Source of the DNA: Bacillus pseudomycoides
GTDB taxonomy: Bacteria > Bacillota > Bacilli > Bacillales > Bacillaceae_G
Direction: 5' to 3'
NCBI RefSeq assembly: GCF_022811845.1
Contig: NZ_CP064266.1
Span: 3,038,001-3,102,000, forward strand
DNA length: 64,000 nt
Shown here: piece after piece, positions 16,764 to 25,747 of the stretch
Position numbering within the stretch: the stretch's first letter is position 1
How the letters are laid out: the number at the start of each line of letters is the position of its first letter
Made by a program: the position numbers and the translations under genes
The notes under the pieces: generated by a model
Told to the model about the DNA's origin: nothing
Databases searched by the model: none
Seen by the model: the letters and a program-made list of their open reading frames with translations, nothing else

Positions 16764-18009
16764 GACTACGTGGCCATTACAGGATTTAAAGCAGCATAAA
16801 TATATAAAAATTCATTATAGCATGTGGTTTTTTTTAGCATTATTTGCATTTAATGAAACTGTTCGATCTGTTTTTGAAACTAAACTCGTATCATTTAATA
16901 TATTATTTTTAATGATCAGCATGAGTGCTATAATTTATTATTTAAATAAAAGACGTATAGCATTAGTTCCATTTTATCTTGCTTTATTTATATCAGCAGT
17001 TGTAATAATGAACAGTATATGGTTTCTCCATTATGATAATAGACAATTAATTTTAACAATTGTGTCTATGTTAATCCCGGTATATTTAATGAGTATTCGA
17101 TTAACAAAAACTGAAGCATTACATGCACTACAAAATTTTTTATCTTTTTTTAATTTGTTGATAGTAGTTTTACTCTGTTTTGGTTTAATAGACTATTTGA
17201 CGAATCGAGCCCTTCAATTGGAAATGGCTGGAACGATATTTAAGAATAATGATTTAGGTAGGTTAATTTTTAATGAAAACTTATCAAGTATTTATCGTTT
17301 ATACTCATTTATGGGACATCCGTTAACAAATGCAAAGTATTTTTTATGCTTTTTTATTTTGAATTTCATTTATAATTCACAAAGAAAGGAAATGCTCCCA
17401 TCTCCTCTTATCATTGCTATTACAACGATTGGATTACTATTAAGTGGGAGTAAAACGGCGCTATTTTTATTGTTGCTGTTGTTGTTTGTTCATCGTACAA
17501 AGTATCGTTCTCTTTACTTTGCAGGTATAGTTATATTCCTGCTTTTTTTATTTCAATCGAGTTTGTTTCAAGATAATTTATTGCAGCGATTTACAAATGG
17601 AATTGAAAATAATGATATTTCTTCAGGACGTAATGATTTAATTACAGAATTGTTAACAAGTGAAGGGGAATTACCGAATTTTTTATTTGGTAAAGGTGAA
17701 AATTACTCTCGAATTGTAGCGCAAAGCTTTCATGATGATACACAAAATTTTGAATACCCATTAGTAATGCTTGCTTATGATTATGGCTTAGTCGTAGTAG
17801 GAATAATATATTTCTTATGCTTTTTATATCCAGCTTATGTATTACTAAAGAAGAAGGAATATCGAATATTTATTTATTACATAGTTTGGTCGGTGATGAT
17901 TAACTCATATAACGCTATGGCGAATTTAGGTAATGATACATTTGCACAAGTTTGTTTTATTACTTTAATAATCCAAAGCTTGGTAAATGACGGAGGAGAA
18001 GAAATATGA
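16756..18009 (+). CDS. O-antigen polymerase-like membrane protein (Wzy candidate)
   Basis: A 417-residue protein with about 10-12 hydrophobic helices. A larger polar loop near residues 270-330 contains SSGRNDLITELL, as expected for the periplasmic or extracellular loop of Wzy/WaaL-type proteins. LLSGSKTALFLLLL near residue 230 also fits that family. It should join repeat units on the outer face. The start overlaps the flippase stop. Wzy proteins are very divergent, so the call rests on topology, loop and position. Confidence 0.8.
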   Translation: MSETTWPLQDLKQHKYIKIHYSMWFFLALFAFNETVRSVFETKLVSFNILFLMISMSAIIYYLNKRRIALVPFYLALFISAVVIMNSIWFLHYDNRQLILTIVSMLIPVYLMSIRLTKTEALHALQNFLSFFNLLIVVLLCFGLIDYLTNRALQLEMAGTIFKNNDLGRLIFNENLSSIYRLYSFMGHPLTNAKYFLCFFILNFIYNSQRKEMLPSPLIIAITTIGLLLSGSKTALFLLLLLLFVHRTKYRSLYFAGIVIFLLFLFQSSLFQDNLLQRFTNGIENNDISSGRNDLITELLTSEGELPNFLFGKGENYSRIVAQSFHDDTQNFEYPLVMLAYDYGLVVVGIIYFLCFLYPAYVLLKKKEYRIFIYYIVWSVMINSYNAMANLGNDTFAQVCFITLIIQSLVNDGGEEI

Positions 18010-19193
18010 ATAAATTACTAATTGTTGCATATTATTTTCCACCATATGGATCAGTTGGTGGGGTCAGAATGACAAAACTAGTCAAATATTTTCATCGATT
18101 AGGGTGGGAAATAAAAGTTGTAACTGTGGACGAAATGTATTACGACCAAGATGAGATGGATCATGACAAGTTAATAGATATACCGACAGTAGTAGAGATA
18201 GTTCGTACCAAAAGGTGGTCTTCATTTACAAAATTTAAAGAAGAAGGATTATATTGGTTTCTTCCTTTATATAAAGAATTAAAAAAGCAACTTCAGAATA
18301 CAAAGTTTGATTATATTTTATATACAGGTGGCCCATACTTCCATTGGATTATAGCTCCTATCCTTAAAAATAAAACTGACATACCATATCTTTTAGATTT
18401 TCGAGACCCATGGTTATTAACACCATATAATCAATCTATAATTAGAAAAAAAATTGCTAGTGTAATGGAACCAAAGGTTATCAAAGGAGCAAGCTTAATT
18501 TTAAATGTTACAGAAGAGGCCACAAACATGTATAAAGAGCAGTACAAGCATGAAAAAGATAATAAATTTATTACGATTCCAAATGGATATGATTCAGAGG
18601 ATTTTTTAGATGTTGCAACAAAAAAATTAAGAATCGAAGGATTCACATTTGTTTATACTGGGAAATTTGGGAACTTTCGAAATCCTTTACCTTTATTATA
18701 TGCGATCCAGAAATATAATGAATGCCATGAGAAAAAAATCTATTTTATTCATATTGGCAAACAAGAAAGTATCATTCAAGAATTTATCGAAAAGAATCCG
18801 GTTATGAAAGAATTTATATACGAGATAGGGTATTTGCCTTATCAAGAAGTACTTCAATATATAAAAGGAGCAGATTATGCAGTCCTTATTTCAGGAGGGC
18901 ATCCTTATGAGCCTACTACAAAAGTATATGATTACATGGCATTACACAAGCACATCTTATGTATAAACGATATCCAATTTGGATATTTACATAATCTATT
19001 GTCGGAACAGAAGTTTGCTACTGTAATAGAGAATAAGGATATGGGAATTTATGAGATGCTAATTCAACTGTGTCAAAAAAAGAAAAATGATGTGGAATAT
19101 ATAGAAACAGAAACTTTTAATCGGAAGTATATTTATGAAGAATTGGATAATATCTTGAAGGAGAGCTGTTATGAAAATACTCCTTGTGTCTAA
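18006..19193 (+). CDS. glycosyltransferase, GT4-like
   Basis: A 395-residue GT-B type glycosyltransferase. YYFPPYGSVGGVRMTKL at the N-terminus is the glycine-rich loop. LLDFRDPWLLTPYN near residue 128 and IPNGYDSEDF near 195 mark the linker and second domain. The C-terminal donor region includes YEPTTKVYDYMAL near 308. Its ATG overlaps the polymerase stop by 4 bp, showing translational coupling. The sugar transferred is unknown. Confidence 0.87.
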   Translation: MNKLLIVAYYFPPYGSVGGVRMTKLVKYFHRLGWEIKVVTVDEMYYDQDEMDHDKLIDIPTVVEIVRTKRWSSFTKFKEEGLYWFLPLYKELKKQLQNTKFDYILYTGGPYFHWIIAPILKNKTDIPYLLDFRDPWLLTPYNQSIIRKKIASVMEPKVIKGASLILNVTEEATNMYKEQYKHEKDNKFITIPNGYDSEDFLDVATKKLRIEGFTFVYTGKFGNFRNPLPLLYAIQKYNECHEKKIYFIHIGKQESIIQEFIEKNPVMKEFIYEIGYLPYQEVLQYIKGADYAVLISGGHPYEPTTKVYDYMALHKHILCINDIQFGYLHNLLSEQKFATVIENKDMGIYEMLIQLCQKKKNDVEYIETETFNRKYIYEELDNILKESCYENTPCV

Positions 19194-20295
19194 CATGTAT
19201 CCAAATCAGACTTATCCATATTATGGCGTTTTTGTAAAAAAAACTGCAGATTTATTAGAAAAAGAAGGGATACAATTAGAATATTTGGTTATGTATAAAC
19301 AGGTTTCTTTATTTCAAAAAATGTTGAATTATGTGATGCATTATATAAAAATTATGAAGAAGCTCTTGTTCAATTCCTACGATATTATTTATGTACATTA
19401 TGCATCGCATAATGCGTTACCGATATTGCTGACAATACTGCTAAGAAGAAAACTAAAAATATATATAAATGTTCATGGAAGTGATGTTATTCCAGAGACA
19501 AGGATTCAAAAGCTATTACAGCCACTAGTATACCTATTATTAAAGTACTCTAGGTTAATTATTGTGCCATCTACATACTTTCAAAATGTTATTCGAGAAA
19601 AGTATAAGGTGGATACGCCGGTTGGAATATTTCCATCAGGTGGAATTGATAGAGAGGTATTTTGGCCTACGAAAGTGGATGTTACTACATTAAATTTACT
19701 ACCAAATTATCGCTATATTGGATATGTTGGTAGAATTGATTATGAAAAAGGATGGGATGATTTAATTTATTCTTTTTCAGCATTAATAAAGTCAAATGCT
19801 ATTCCGTCAGTGAAATTAATTATAGTGGGAGATGGGAAAAATAAAAAAGATTTAGAGAAACAAATTCAAATGTTATCACTTCAGCAAGAGGTTATTTTAT
19901 TTGATTTGGTTTCTCATGAAAAACTGTCTCTTTTATATAATATTTTTGATGTTTTTGTATTTCCTACAAGAAGAAAAGGAGAAAGCTTAGGGCTAGTTGG
20001 TTTAGAAGCGATGAGTTGTGGGTTACCAGTTATTGGTTCTAGAATCGGTGGTTTAACAAGTTATCTTATAGATCAAGAAAATGGATTGCTTTTTAGGCCT
20101 GGAGATCGAGAAGATTTAACAGAAAAATTGTATAACTTTTTTTCTTCTCCAGATTCCCAAAAAGAAAAAATGCGCCAAAAAGCTATTCAAACAGCGATGT
20201 TATATGATCAATATAGAATAAAAGAAGAGTTTATCAATTTCTTTTATAAAGGGGTAAGTTATGAGAAAGCAAAAAATGAAAATTTGTCTCACTAG
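19171..20295 (+). CDS. glycosyltransferase, GT4-like
   Basis: A 374-residue GT4-type enzyme. The N-terminal SNMYPNQTYPYYGVFVKK is the acceptor-side loop, VHGSD lies near residue 110, and YVGRIDYEKGWDDLI near 190 begins the second domain. FVFPTRRKGESLGLVGLEAM near 270 carries the EX7E catalytic-type glutamates, followed by GSRIGGL. It overlaps both neighbours (23 bp upstream, 35 bp downstream), so the genes are tightly coupled. Specificity is unknown. Confidence 0.88.
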   Translation: MKILLVSNMYPNQTYPYYGVFVKKTADLLEKEGIQLEYLVMYKQVSLFQKMLNYVMHYIKIMKKLLFNSYDIIYVHYASHNALPILLTILLRRKLKIYINVHGSDVIPETRIQKLLQPLVYLLLKYSRLIIVPSTYFQNVIREKYKVDTPVGIFPSGGIDREVFWPTKVDVTTLNLLPNYRYIGYVGRIDYEKGWDDLIYSFSALIKSNAIPSVKLIIVGDGKNKKDLEKQIQMLSLQQEVILFDLVSHEKLSLLYNIFDVFVFPTRRKGESLGLVGLEAMSCGLPVIGSRIGGLTSYLIDQENGLLFRPGDREDLTEKLYNFFSSPDSQKEKMRQKAIQTAMLYDQYRIKEEFINFFYKGVSYEKAKNENLSH

Positions 20296-20734
20296 TTCAT
20301 CGGGAGGACATTTATCACAACTTCTTCAAATTATTCCTATCGCTAAGTATTATTCATATTTTTTAATTACTGAAAAAAACTTAACAACAGATTCTTTACA
20401 ACAACAACATAGAGTTTACTATTTAAAACAACAAGAGAGAAAAACTCTCTTTTTTTTATTCGTATTTTTACGAAATATTTGCTTAGCTTTCATTTATATT
20501 TTGAAAGAAAGACCAAATGTAATTATTTCCACAGGTGCTGGTGCAACTTTTCCTGTTTGTTTATTTGGAAAACTTACGGGTGCTAAAATTATTTTTATTG
20601 AAAGTTTCGCAAAAGTGCACTCGCCAACGATTACCGGAAGGATGATTTATCCAATAGCCAATCGTTTTTATATTCAGTCACAAGAATTACAAAAATTTTA
20701 TCCAAAAGCAGAATATAAGGGGGGAATATATTGA
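20261..20734 (+). CDS. Alg14/PssD-like membrane subunit of a split glycosyltransferase
   Basis: A 157-residue protein like PssD/CpsF and eukaryotic Alg14, the membrane-anchoring half of a two-part UDP-sugar transferase. The N-terminal ICLTSSSGGHLSQLLQI, IISTGAGATFPVCLFGKLTG near residue 95 and a hydrophobic stretch near 65-80 fit. Two starts are possible: ATG 20261 or ATG 20276, the latter beginning right at the conserved SSGGH region. It overlaps the previous gene and is coupled to its partner by a 4-base overlap. Confidence 0.85.
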   Translation: MRKQKMKICLTSSSGGHLSQLLQIIPIAKYYSYFLITEKNLTTDSLQQQHRVYYLKQQERKTLFFLFVFLRNICLAFIYILKERPNVIISTGAGATFPVCLFGKLTGAKIIFIESFAKVHSPTITGRMIYPIANRFYIQSQELQKFYPKAEYKGGIY

Positions 20735-21210
20735 TATTTGTTACTGTTGGGACACAAAAATTCCCGTTTGATCGTTTAATGCGTACTTTGGATGAACTAG
20801 TATGTAAAAAAAGGATTACTGAAGATGTATTTGCACAAATTGGGTATTCGAACTATGTACCAGAGCATTTTAAAGTTAAAAAGTTATTAACTCCAGAAGA
20901 ATTTTTAGAATATATGGATTGTGCTAACGTTGTGATTACTCATGGTGGTACAAGTTCAATTATACAAGCATTAAAACGAAGAAAGAAAGTATTAGTTGTA
21001 CCAAGAAGAAAGAAATACAAAGAACATATTGATGATCATCAAGTTGAAATTGCGCAAATGTTCTGCGAATCTGGAATGATAGAAATTGTAGACGATATTT
21101 TATGTTTAGGAGATTTATTGGAGAAGATAAAACAAACAGATTATAAAGTTTATGTAGAGAATGAGTCAAAATTAATAAATGATTTAGCTTTTTATTTGCA
21201 ACAAATATAA
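20731..21210 (+). CDS. Alg13/PssE-like catalytic subunit of a split glycosyltransferase
   Basis: A 159-residue protein like PssE/CpsG and Alg13, which binds the UDP-sugar and is recruited by the Alg14-like partner. It begins with the conserved IFVTVGTQKFPFDRL, has ITHGGTSSIIQAL near residue 70 and VVPRRKKYKEHIDDHQVE near 90. The start is TTG at 20731, overlapping the partner stop in a TTGA arrangement with GGGGGAA upstream. The pair probably adds one sugar, often GlcA or Gal in related loci, to the lipid-linked acceptor. Confidence 0.86.
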   Translation: MIFVTVGTQKFPFDRLMRTLDELVCKKRITEDVFAQIGYSNYVPEHFKVKKLLTPEEFLEYMDCANVVITHGGTSSIIQALKRRKKVLVVPRRKKYKEHIDDHQVEIAQMFCESGMIEIVDDILCLGDLLEKIKQTDYKVYVENESKLINDLAFYLQQI

Positions 21211-21228
21211 GTAGAAAGGAAGAGGAGA

Positions 21229-22542
21229 ATGGAAATTGCTTTGATAGGTTGTGGATATGTTGGGTTAACAACATCAATTTGCTTAGCAGAATTGGGACAT
21301 CGAGTTATATGTGTGGACATTGATGAGCATAAAATAAAAATGTTAAGCCAGGGAAAAGCTCCTTTGTATGAACCAGGAATCGAGAGCTATATACAAAAAC
21401 ATACTCGGGCTAGAAACATGTTATTTACGAATAAAATAGGAGAAAATATTCAAAATGCAGACTTTATTTTCATTGCGGTAGGAACACCTCAAAAGGAAGA
21501 TGGTTCTGCAGATTTGACAAATATTTTTGAAGTAATTCAAAGAATTGCAAAGTATATTGTGAAAGATGTCATAGTGGTTGTAAAAAGTACTGTTCCAGTT
21601 GGAACAAACGAGAGAATAAAAGAAATTCTGAATAAAAAGAAAAATGGTAATATTATGATTCGAGTTGCTTCAAATCCAGAATTTTTACGAGAAGGTAGTG
21701 CCCTACAAGATACGTTTCAAGGGGAAAGAATTGTAATTGGGGTAAGTGAAGATAGTGTATTTCAACAAATGGAAGAATTATATGCCCCGTTGCATGTTCC
21801 AATTGTAAAAACGGATATAAGAAGCGCAGAAATGATTAAATATGCATCGAATGCATTTTTAGCTACTAAGATTAGCTTTATAAATGAAATGGCAAACTTA
21901 TGTGAAAAGGTTGGTGCGGATATTGAACAAGTAGCATATGGTATGGGGTTAGATAAAAGAATTGGAAATGCATTTTTAAAAGCTGGAATTGGATATGGAG
22001 GATCTTGTTTTCCAAAGGATACAAATGCTCTTATGCAGATCGCTGGAAATGTAAAATATCCATTTCAGCTCTTAGCTTCAGTTATTGCTGTTAATCATGA
22101 ACAGAAAAGAAAATTTATAAATAAATTAAAACAATTTTATGGTGATATAAAGGGAAAACAAATTGCAGTACTAGGGTTAGCTTTTAAGCCGAATACAGAT
22201 GATATTCGTGAAGCACCAGCTATTAGTATCATTGAAGAATTGCATAGAGATGGAGCGAAAGTAATCGCATATGATCCAGTTGCTATTCGTAACGCAAAGT
22301 CAATATTGCCCAAGGAGATAACATTTGCAGGAGGAATAGATCAAGCAATTACAAATGCAGATTGTGTATGTATTTTTACAGAGTGGGATGAGATTAAGAA
22401 TTATCCATTATCTCATTTTCAGGATTTAATGAAAGAAGCAATAATATTTGATGGACGAAACTGTTTTGCGTTAGAAGAAATGAAAAATATAATATACAAT
22501 ATCATTGTATTGGAAGAAAATCAGTTATATCAGAACTTGTAA
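21229..22542 (+). CDS. UDP-glucose 6-dehydrogenase
   Basis: A 437-residue UDP-glucose dehydrogenase (TuaD/Ugd type) converting UDP-glucose to UDP-glucuronate with two NAD+. The N-terminal Rossmann motif is IGCGYVGLTTSICLAELGH. KSTVPVGTNERIKE, SNPEFLREGSALQDT, the catalytic-Cys block GIGYGGSCFPKDTNAL (about 253-268) and AFKPNTDDIREAPA follow in family order. It is the second UDP-sugar dehydrogenase of the operon and its last plus-strand gene, with GGAAGAGG before the ATG. Confidence 0.93.
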   Translation: MEIALIGCGYVGLTTSICLAELGHRVICVDIDEHKIKMLSQGKAPLYEPGIESYIQKHTRARNMLFTNKIGENIQNADFIFIAVGTPQKEDGSADLTNIFEVIQRIAKYIVKDVIVVVKSTVPVGTNERIKEILNKKKNGNIMIRVASNPEFLREGSALQDTFQGERIVIGVSEDSVFQQMEELYAPLHVPIVKTDIRSAEMIKYASNAFLATKISFINEMANLCEKVGADIEQVAYGMGLDKRIGNAFLKAGIGYGGSCFPKDTNALMQIAGNVKYPFQLLASVIAVNHEQKRKFINKLKQFYGDIKGKQIAVLGLAFKPNTDDIREAPAISIIEELHRDGAKVIAYDPVAIRNAKSILPKEITFAGGIDQAITNADCVCIFTEWDEIKNYPLSHFQDLMKEAIIFDGRNCFALEEMKNIIYNIIVLEENQLYQNL

Positions 22543-22597
22543 AATAAAAAATAGCCTTTTGATTGTTTTTATTTAAAATTTCTACAATCAAAAGGCT
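22540..22597 (-). terminator. terminator between convergent ugd and lyase-like genes
   Basis: Fourteen-base arms AGCCTTTTGATTGT and ACAATCAAAAGGCT. The U-rich tail is on the minus-strand side, so it serves the minus gene ending at 22611. The plus side lacks a T-run. Confidence 0.8.
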
Positions 22598-22610
22598 GGT
22601 TTGAAGTTCA

Positions 22611-23777
22611 TTATTGTTTTAATATCGCATCCCATATACCTCTATCGTATATATAACCTTCTACATTTGCTTCCAATACGTTGGAAAGATGATTTTTTCC
22701 ATTGGAATAGCTCATATATTCTTGTTGTAATTTATATAATAAATCTTCTGTTCCGATTTTTATGAGATTTTCAATTAGTTGGTTTTGTTGATTTGCATCC
22801 CAATACCCTAATAATTTTAAATTCGTTAATGTAGGGACAGTATTCATCCAACTTTCGTAGCAATAGAATGCATCACTTCTAGGACCTGCTGCATCAGTCG
22901 AATTAAATTCTTTTAACATTCCGGTTTTTCCAAGAACAGGAGAGGAACCTTTTAGAATGTAGGCTTTTTTATTAGCCCCTGTGTTTGTTACCACTTCACT
23001 ATAAGTGAACTTTGATAAGGTGTGGAAAATTGCTATAGGATTAGATAAGGAAATTCCTTGATATGAAAAGGAGTGTTTTATACCGATGCCAGTACCACCA
23101 AAAAAGTCGTAGCCTCCTTGTTCCATAAGTTGTTTAGGAGTATTTATCCACGTATTATAAATGTTAGTAAATCGTAATTGCTGAAATGTATTCATATAGA
23201 GTGTATAGTCAAAGGTACGAAGGAGTTGAGTTACAGTTGCTTCACCAAAATAGTAGGAGGATGCAATCATGACATTGACGTATCCATTTCTATAATTGGG
23301 GTTGTTTGTTTTTCTGAAGTTTCCTTTTTGATCTAATCCAGTATAAAAGTTGTTATCATCATCATATGACCAATGACCGGCAACAGTAAATGCCCGCATC
23401 AACCAATTAATTTTTTTAATTTCTGTTGCAGAAAGCTCATTCCAAATTGAAGGGATGTGCTTTGCTAGTAGGAAAGATTGCGCAATAATATTATGTGTAC
23501 GACCATCAAGTCCACCATTGGCATTAGGTTCTTTTCCAGAATCAATTAGACTTCTAATATGCTGGAGAGTACGGGTTTTAACCGTTATATTGAGAGAAGT
23601 TTTAAATTCGGGGTTATAGAAGCAACAAAGGGTTAGAAAGTAAAGAGCTTTTGCACGTTTTACAATAATGCTACTTGTATCTTTATAGTAAGAAGGAATG
23701 ATAGCAATTACCGATTCGGATAAAGCCTGATCTACTAAAAAAGGGTGAAAAGGAAAAGAGGAGTTAAAATTATTCAT
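22611..23777 (-). CDS. lyase-like alpha-helical protein, paralog A (unassigned family)
   Basis: A 388-residue protein I cannot name firmly. It is a clear paralog of the divergent gene at 23887. Shared blocks are KEPNANGGL.GRTHNI near residue 85, HWSYDDDNNFYTGLDQKGNF near 135, Y.NGY.NV near 165, KAYILKG.SPV near 275 and SDAFY.YESWMNT near 303. His, Asn and Tyr in such blocks, plus the helical pattern, recall (alpha/alpha)-toroid polysaccharide lyases (PL8-like YG..GNV region), which is only a suggestion. There is no signal peptide. Start ATG 23777 has only a weak AAAGAG site upstream. Confidence 0.65.
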   Translation of the reverse strand: MNNFNSSFPFHPFLVDQALSESVIAIIPSYYKDTSSIIVKRAKALYFLTLCCFYNPEFKTSLNITVKTRTLQHIRSLIDSGKEPNANGGLDGRTHNIIAQSFLLAKHIPSIWNELSATEIKKINWLMRAFTVAGHWSYDDDNNFYTGLDQKGNFRKTNNPNYRNGYVNVMIASSYYFGEATVTQLLRTFDYTLYMNTFQQLRFTNIYNTWINTPKQLMEQGGYDFFGGTGIGIKHSFSYQGISLSNPIAIFHTLSKFTYSEVVTNTGANKKAYILKGSSPVLGKTGMLKEFNSTDAAGPRSDAFYCYESWMNTVPTLTNLKLLGYWDANQQNQLIENLIKIGTEDLLYKLQQEYMSYSNGKNHLSNVLEANVEGYIYDRGIWDAILKQ

Positions 23778-23886
23778 ACTATAAAATCACTCTTTCTTTT
23801 AGGAATCTATTAATACTATGTATATGTAATGAGTACATTTGAGGATTGGATAAGTGCATGATTTTTGGAAAATAAGGAGGTATCTT

Positions 23887-25098
23887 TTGAAAAAAATGTG
23901 GATTATAGGTTTGCTTTGCTTGAGTATAGTGATTTTGATATATGTGTTGGTACAGAAGAGTAAACATAGTTTACAAAATTCGAAAGAAGAAAAGATGGTA
24001 CGTATTGCGATGGAAGAACCGCTACTTGCATTTGACGGAGAGCGAGAAACTAAAGCTATATATGTGAAACAGGCAAAATCATTTTATTTTTTAACTTTAT
24101 TTTCCTATAAAAATCCAGATAGAGTAGATGTAAGAAAGAAAGTTTTACTACATCTTCGTAGTCTTATAAGTGGTGGGAAGGAACCGAATGCTAACGGTGG
24201 GCTTGAGGGAAGAACGCACAATATAGTTGCCCAAACCCTTGTATTAGTAAAGCATAATAAAGAAATATGGAAAGAGTTACGTGCAGACGAAAGGGATAGA
24301 GTCGACTTGATTATGCGTTCTTTAGCAATTGCTGCACATTGGTCATATGATGATGATAACAACTTTTATACTGGATTAGATCAGAAAGGAAACTTTAAAA
24401 AATCGTATAATCCGAATTATACAAATGGTTATGGAAATGTAATATTAGCTGTAACAATGTATTTTGGGGTGAAGGAAACTAGGGCCATTTTTCAAGAGTT
24501 TTCTTATGATCAATATTTAGATGAATTTTGGAAATACGGGTATCGTAATATTCAGGGCTCTTGGTCACGAACAGGTAAGGATTTGATGGAAAGAGGTGGA
24601 AAAGATCAAAAAGGTGGATACGGAGAAGGAGTGAAAAATGATTTTACATATAAAGGATTAAAGCTTAATGATATTATGGGTATTTTTAGAGAGATAACTG
24701 TAAATACATATAGTAAATTTGTGAAAAATGGAGGGGCTGATGGGAAAGCTTATATACTGAAAGGAGATTCTCCTGTTGTAGGACAGTTAGGAATGCTTAA
24801 AGAATTTGCTTCCTATGATGCAAAAGGCAAGAGAAGTGATGCTTTTTATTCTTATGAGAGTTGGATGAATACAATTCCAACGATGATGAATTTGAAATTA
24901 TTACATTACTGGGAGGATCAATCAGGAGAGGTAAAAGAGCGAATTGATGTAGGGACAACAGATTTACTGTATAAATTAGAGAATGGATATAAAGGGTTTG
25001 CCAATGGGGAACAATACATAATAACAGAATTAGAGGTTAATAAAGAAGGGTTTTTATATGACAATTTTATTTGGAGTTATTGGTTGCGAGAAAAATGA
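23887..25098 (+). CDS. membrane-anchored lyase-like protein, paralog B (unassigned family)
   Basis: A 403-residue paralog of the minus-strand neighbour. An N-terminal membrane anchor (MWIIGLLCLSIVILIYVLV) places the domain outside the cell. The conserved blocks are EPNANGGLEGRTHNIVAQ near residue 95, HWSYDDDNNFYTGLDQKGNF near 150 and NPNYTNGYGNVILAV near 176. TTG 23887 is chosen because AAGGAGG lies 6 bp upstream, whereas the in-frame ATG at 23854 has no such site. It may cut or remodel the polymer made by the adjacent locus. Function is inferred from context only. Confidence 0.65.
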   Translation: MKKMWIIGLLCLSIVILIYVLVQKSKHSLQNSKEEKMVRIAMEEPLLAFDGERETKAIYVKQAKSFYFLTLFSYKNPDRVDVRKKVLLHLRSLISGGKEPNANGGLEGRTHNIVAQTLVLVKHNKEIWKELRADERDRVDLIMRSLAIAAHWSYDDDNNFYTGLDQKGNFKKSYNPNYTNGYGNVILAVTMYFGVKETRAIFQEFSYDQYLDEFWKYGYRNIQGSWSRTGKDLMERGGKDQKGGYGEGVKNDFTYKGLKLNDIMGIFREITVNTYSKFVKNGGADGKAYILKGDSPVVGQLGMLKEFASYDAKGKRSDAFYSYESWMNTIPTMMNLKLLHYWEDQSGEVKERIDVGTTDLLYKLENGYKGFANGEQYIITELEVNKEGFLYDNFIWSYWLREK

Positions 25099-25242
25099 AT
25101 ATTGTAATGTTCCTATCTAAAATATAGATGAGGTTAAACTAAAACGAAGTTAAATGGTTAAGTTTCTGGCAGGTGGTGAGCCATTAGCGGTGAGATAAAA
25201 TTGATTGGTAATTGGCATGCTGTCATCACACTTGTATAAGAA

Positions 25243-25698
25243 GTGTTTCAGAAAAGACATCGATTATGCTTATTTATGGATTATGATGAGGGAGATAGTA
25301 ATAGAATTGTGAAGTTAGATGGAGTGGCTTTCGGGGTAAATAGACGTAATTTTATACAGAGAAGAATTGAACAATCTGAACAATGCATAGTTGTAAAGGA
25401 CAAAGAAAATTATATTGTGGGATATGGAATGAGCGTGCAAACTCCAGAAAATAGAATTATAGGACTAATCGTTGCACTAACCGATAATATCGCAAGTGGC
25501 ATTATTCATCATTTGGCAAAAAATCACAAAGGAAGACTTAGAATTGATGTACTAGAAGGAAAAGAATTTTTTATGACAGTGCTCGAGACAGCTGGATTTC
25601 AAAAGGTAAATCAGCCACCAATTATGTTGAAAAACAGTACTCAATTTTTGAAACGAAATGGTGAATTATATGGAATTGCTGCACAGATATTTGGATGA
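25243..25698 (+). pseudogene. GNAT-family protein, C-terminal part (probably truncated)
   Basis: A 151-codon ORF starting with GTG at 25243 without a good ribosome-binding site. MDYDEGDSNRIVKLDGVAFG, QCIVVKDKENYIVGYGMSV and FFMTVLETAGFQKVNQPP match the second half of YitH-like GNAT proteins (Acetyltransf_18 type). The N-terminal acetyl-CoA-binding GNAT domain is missing, and the 145 bases upstream contain no recognisable rest of it. An in-frame ATG at 25276 could start a shorter product. I read it as a remnant. Confidence 0.55.
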
Positions 25699-25741
25699 AA
25701 AAGATTCCTTTTAAAAAAGGAATCTTTTTCATCCAAATATC
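25686..25741. terminator. bidirectional terminator with 27-bp perfect arms
   Basis: The 27-base arm starting GATATTTGGATGAAAAAG is mirrored exactly after an AA spacer. It covers the last codons of the GNAT-like ORF and stops 7 bp before the convergent hydrolase gene. T-rich tracts are present on both strands. Confidence 0.85.
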
Positions 25742-25747
25742 ATTTTT

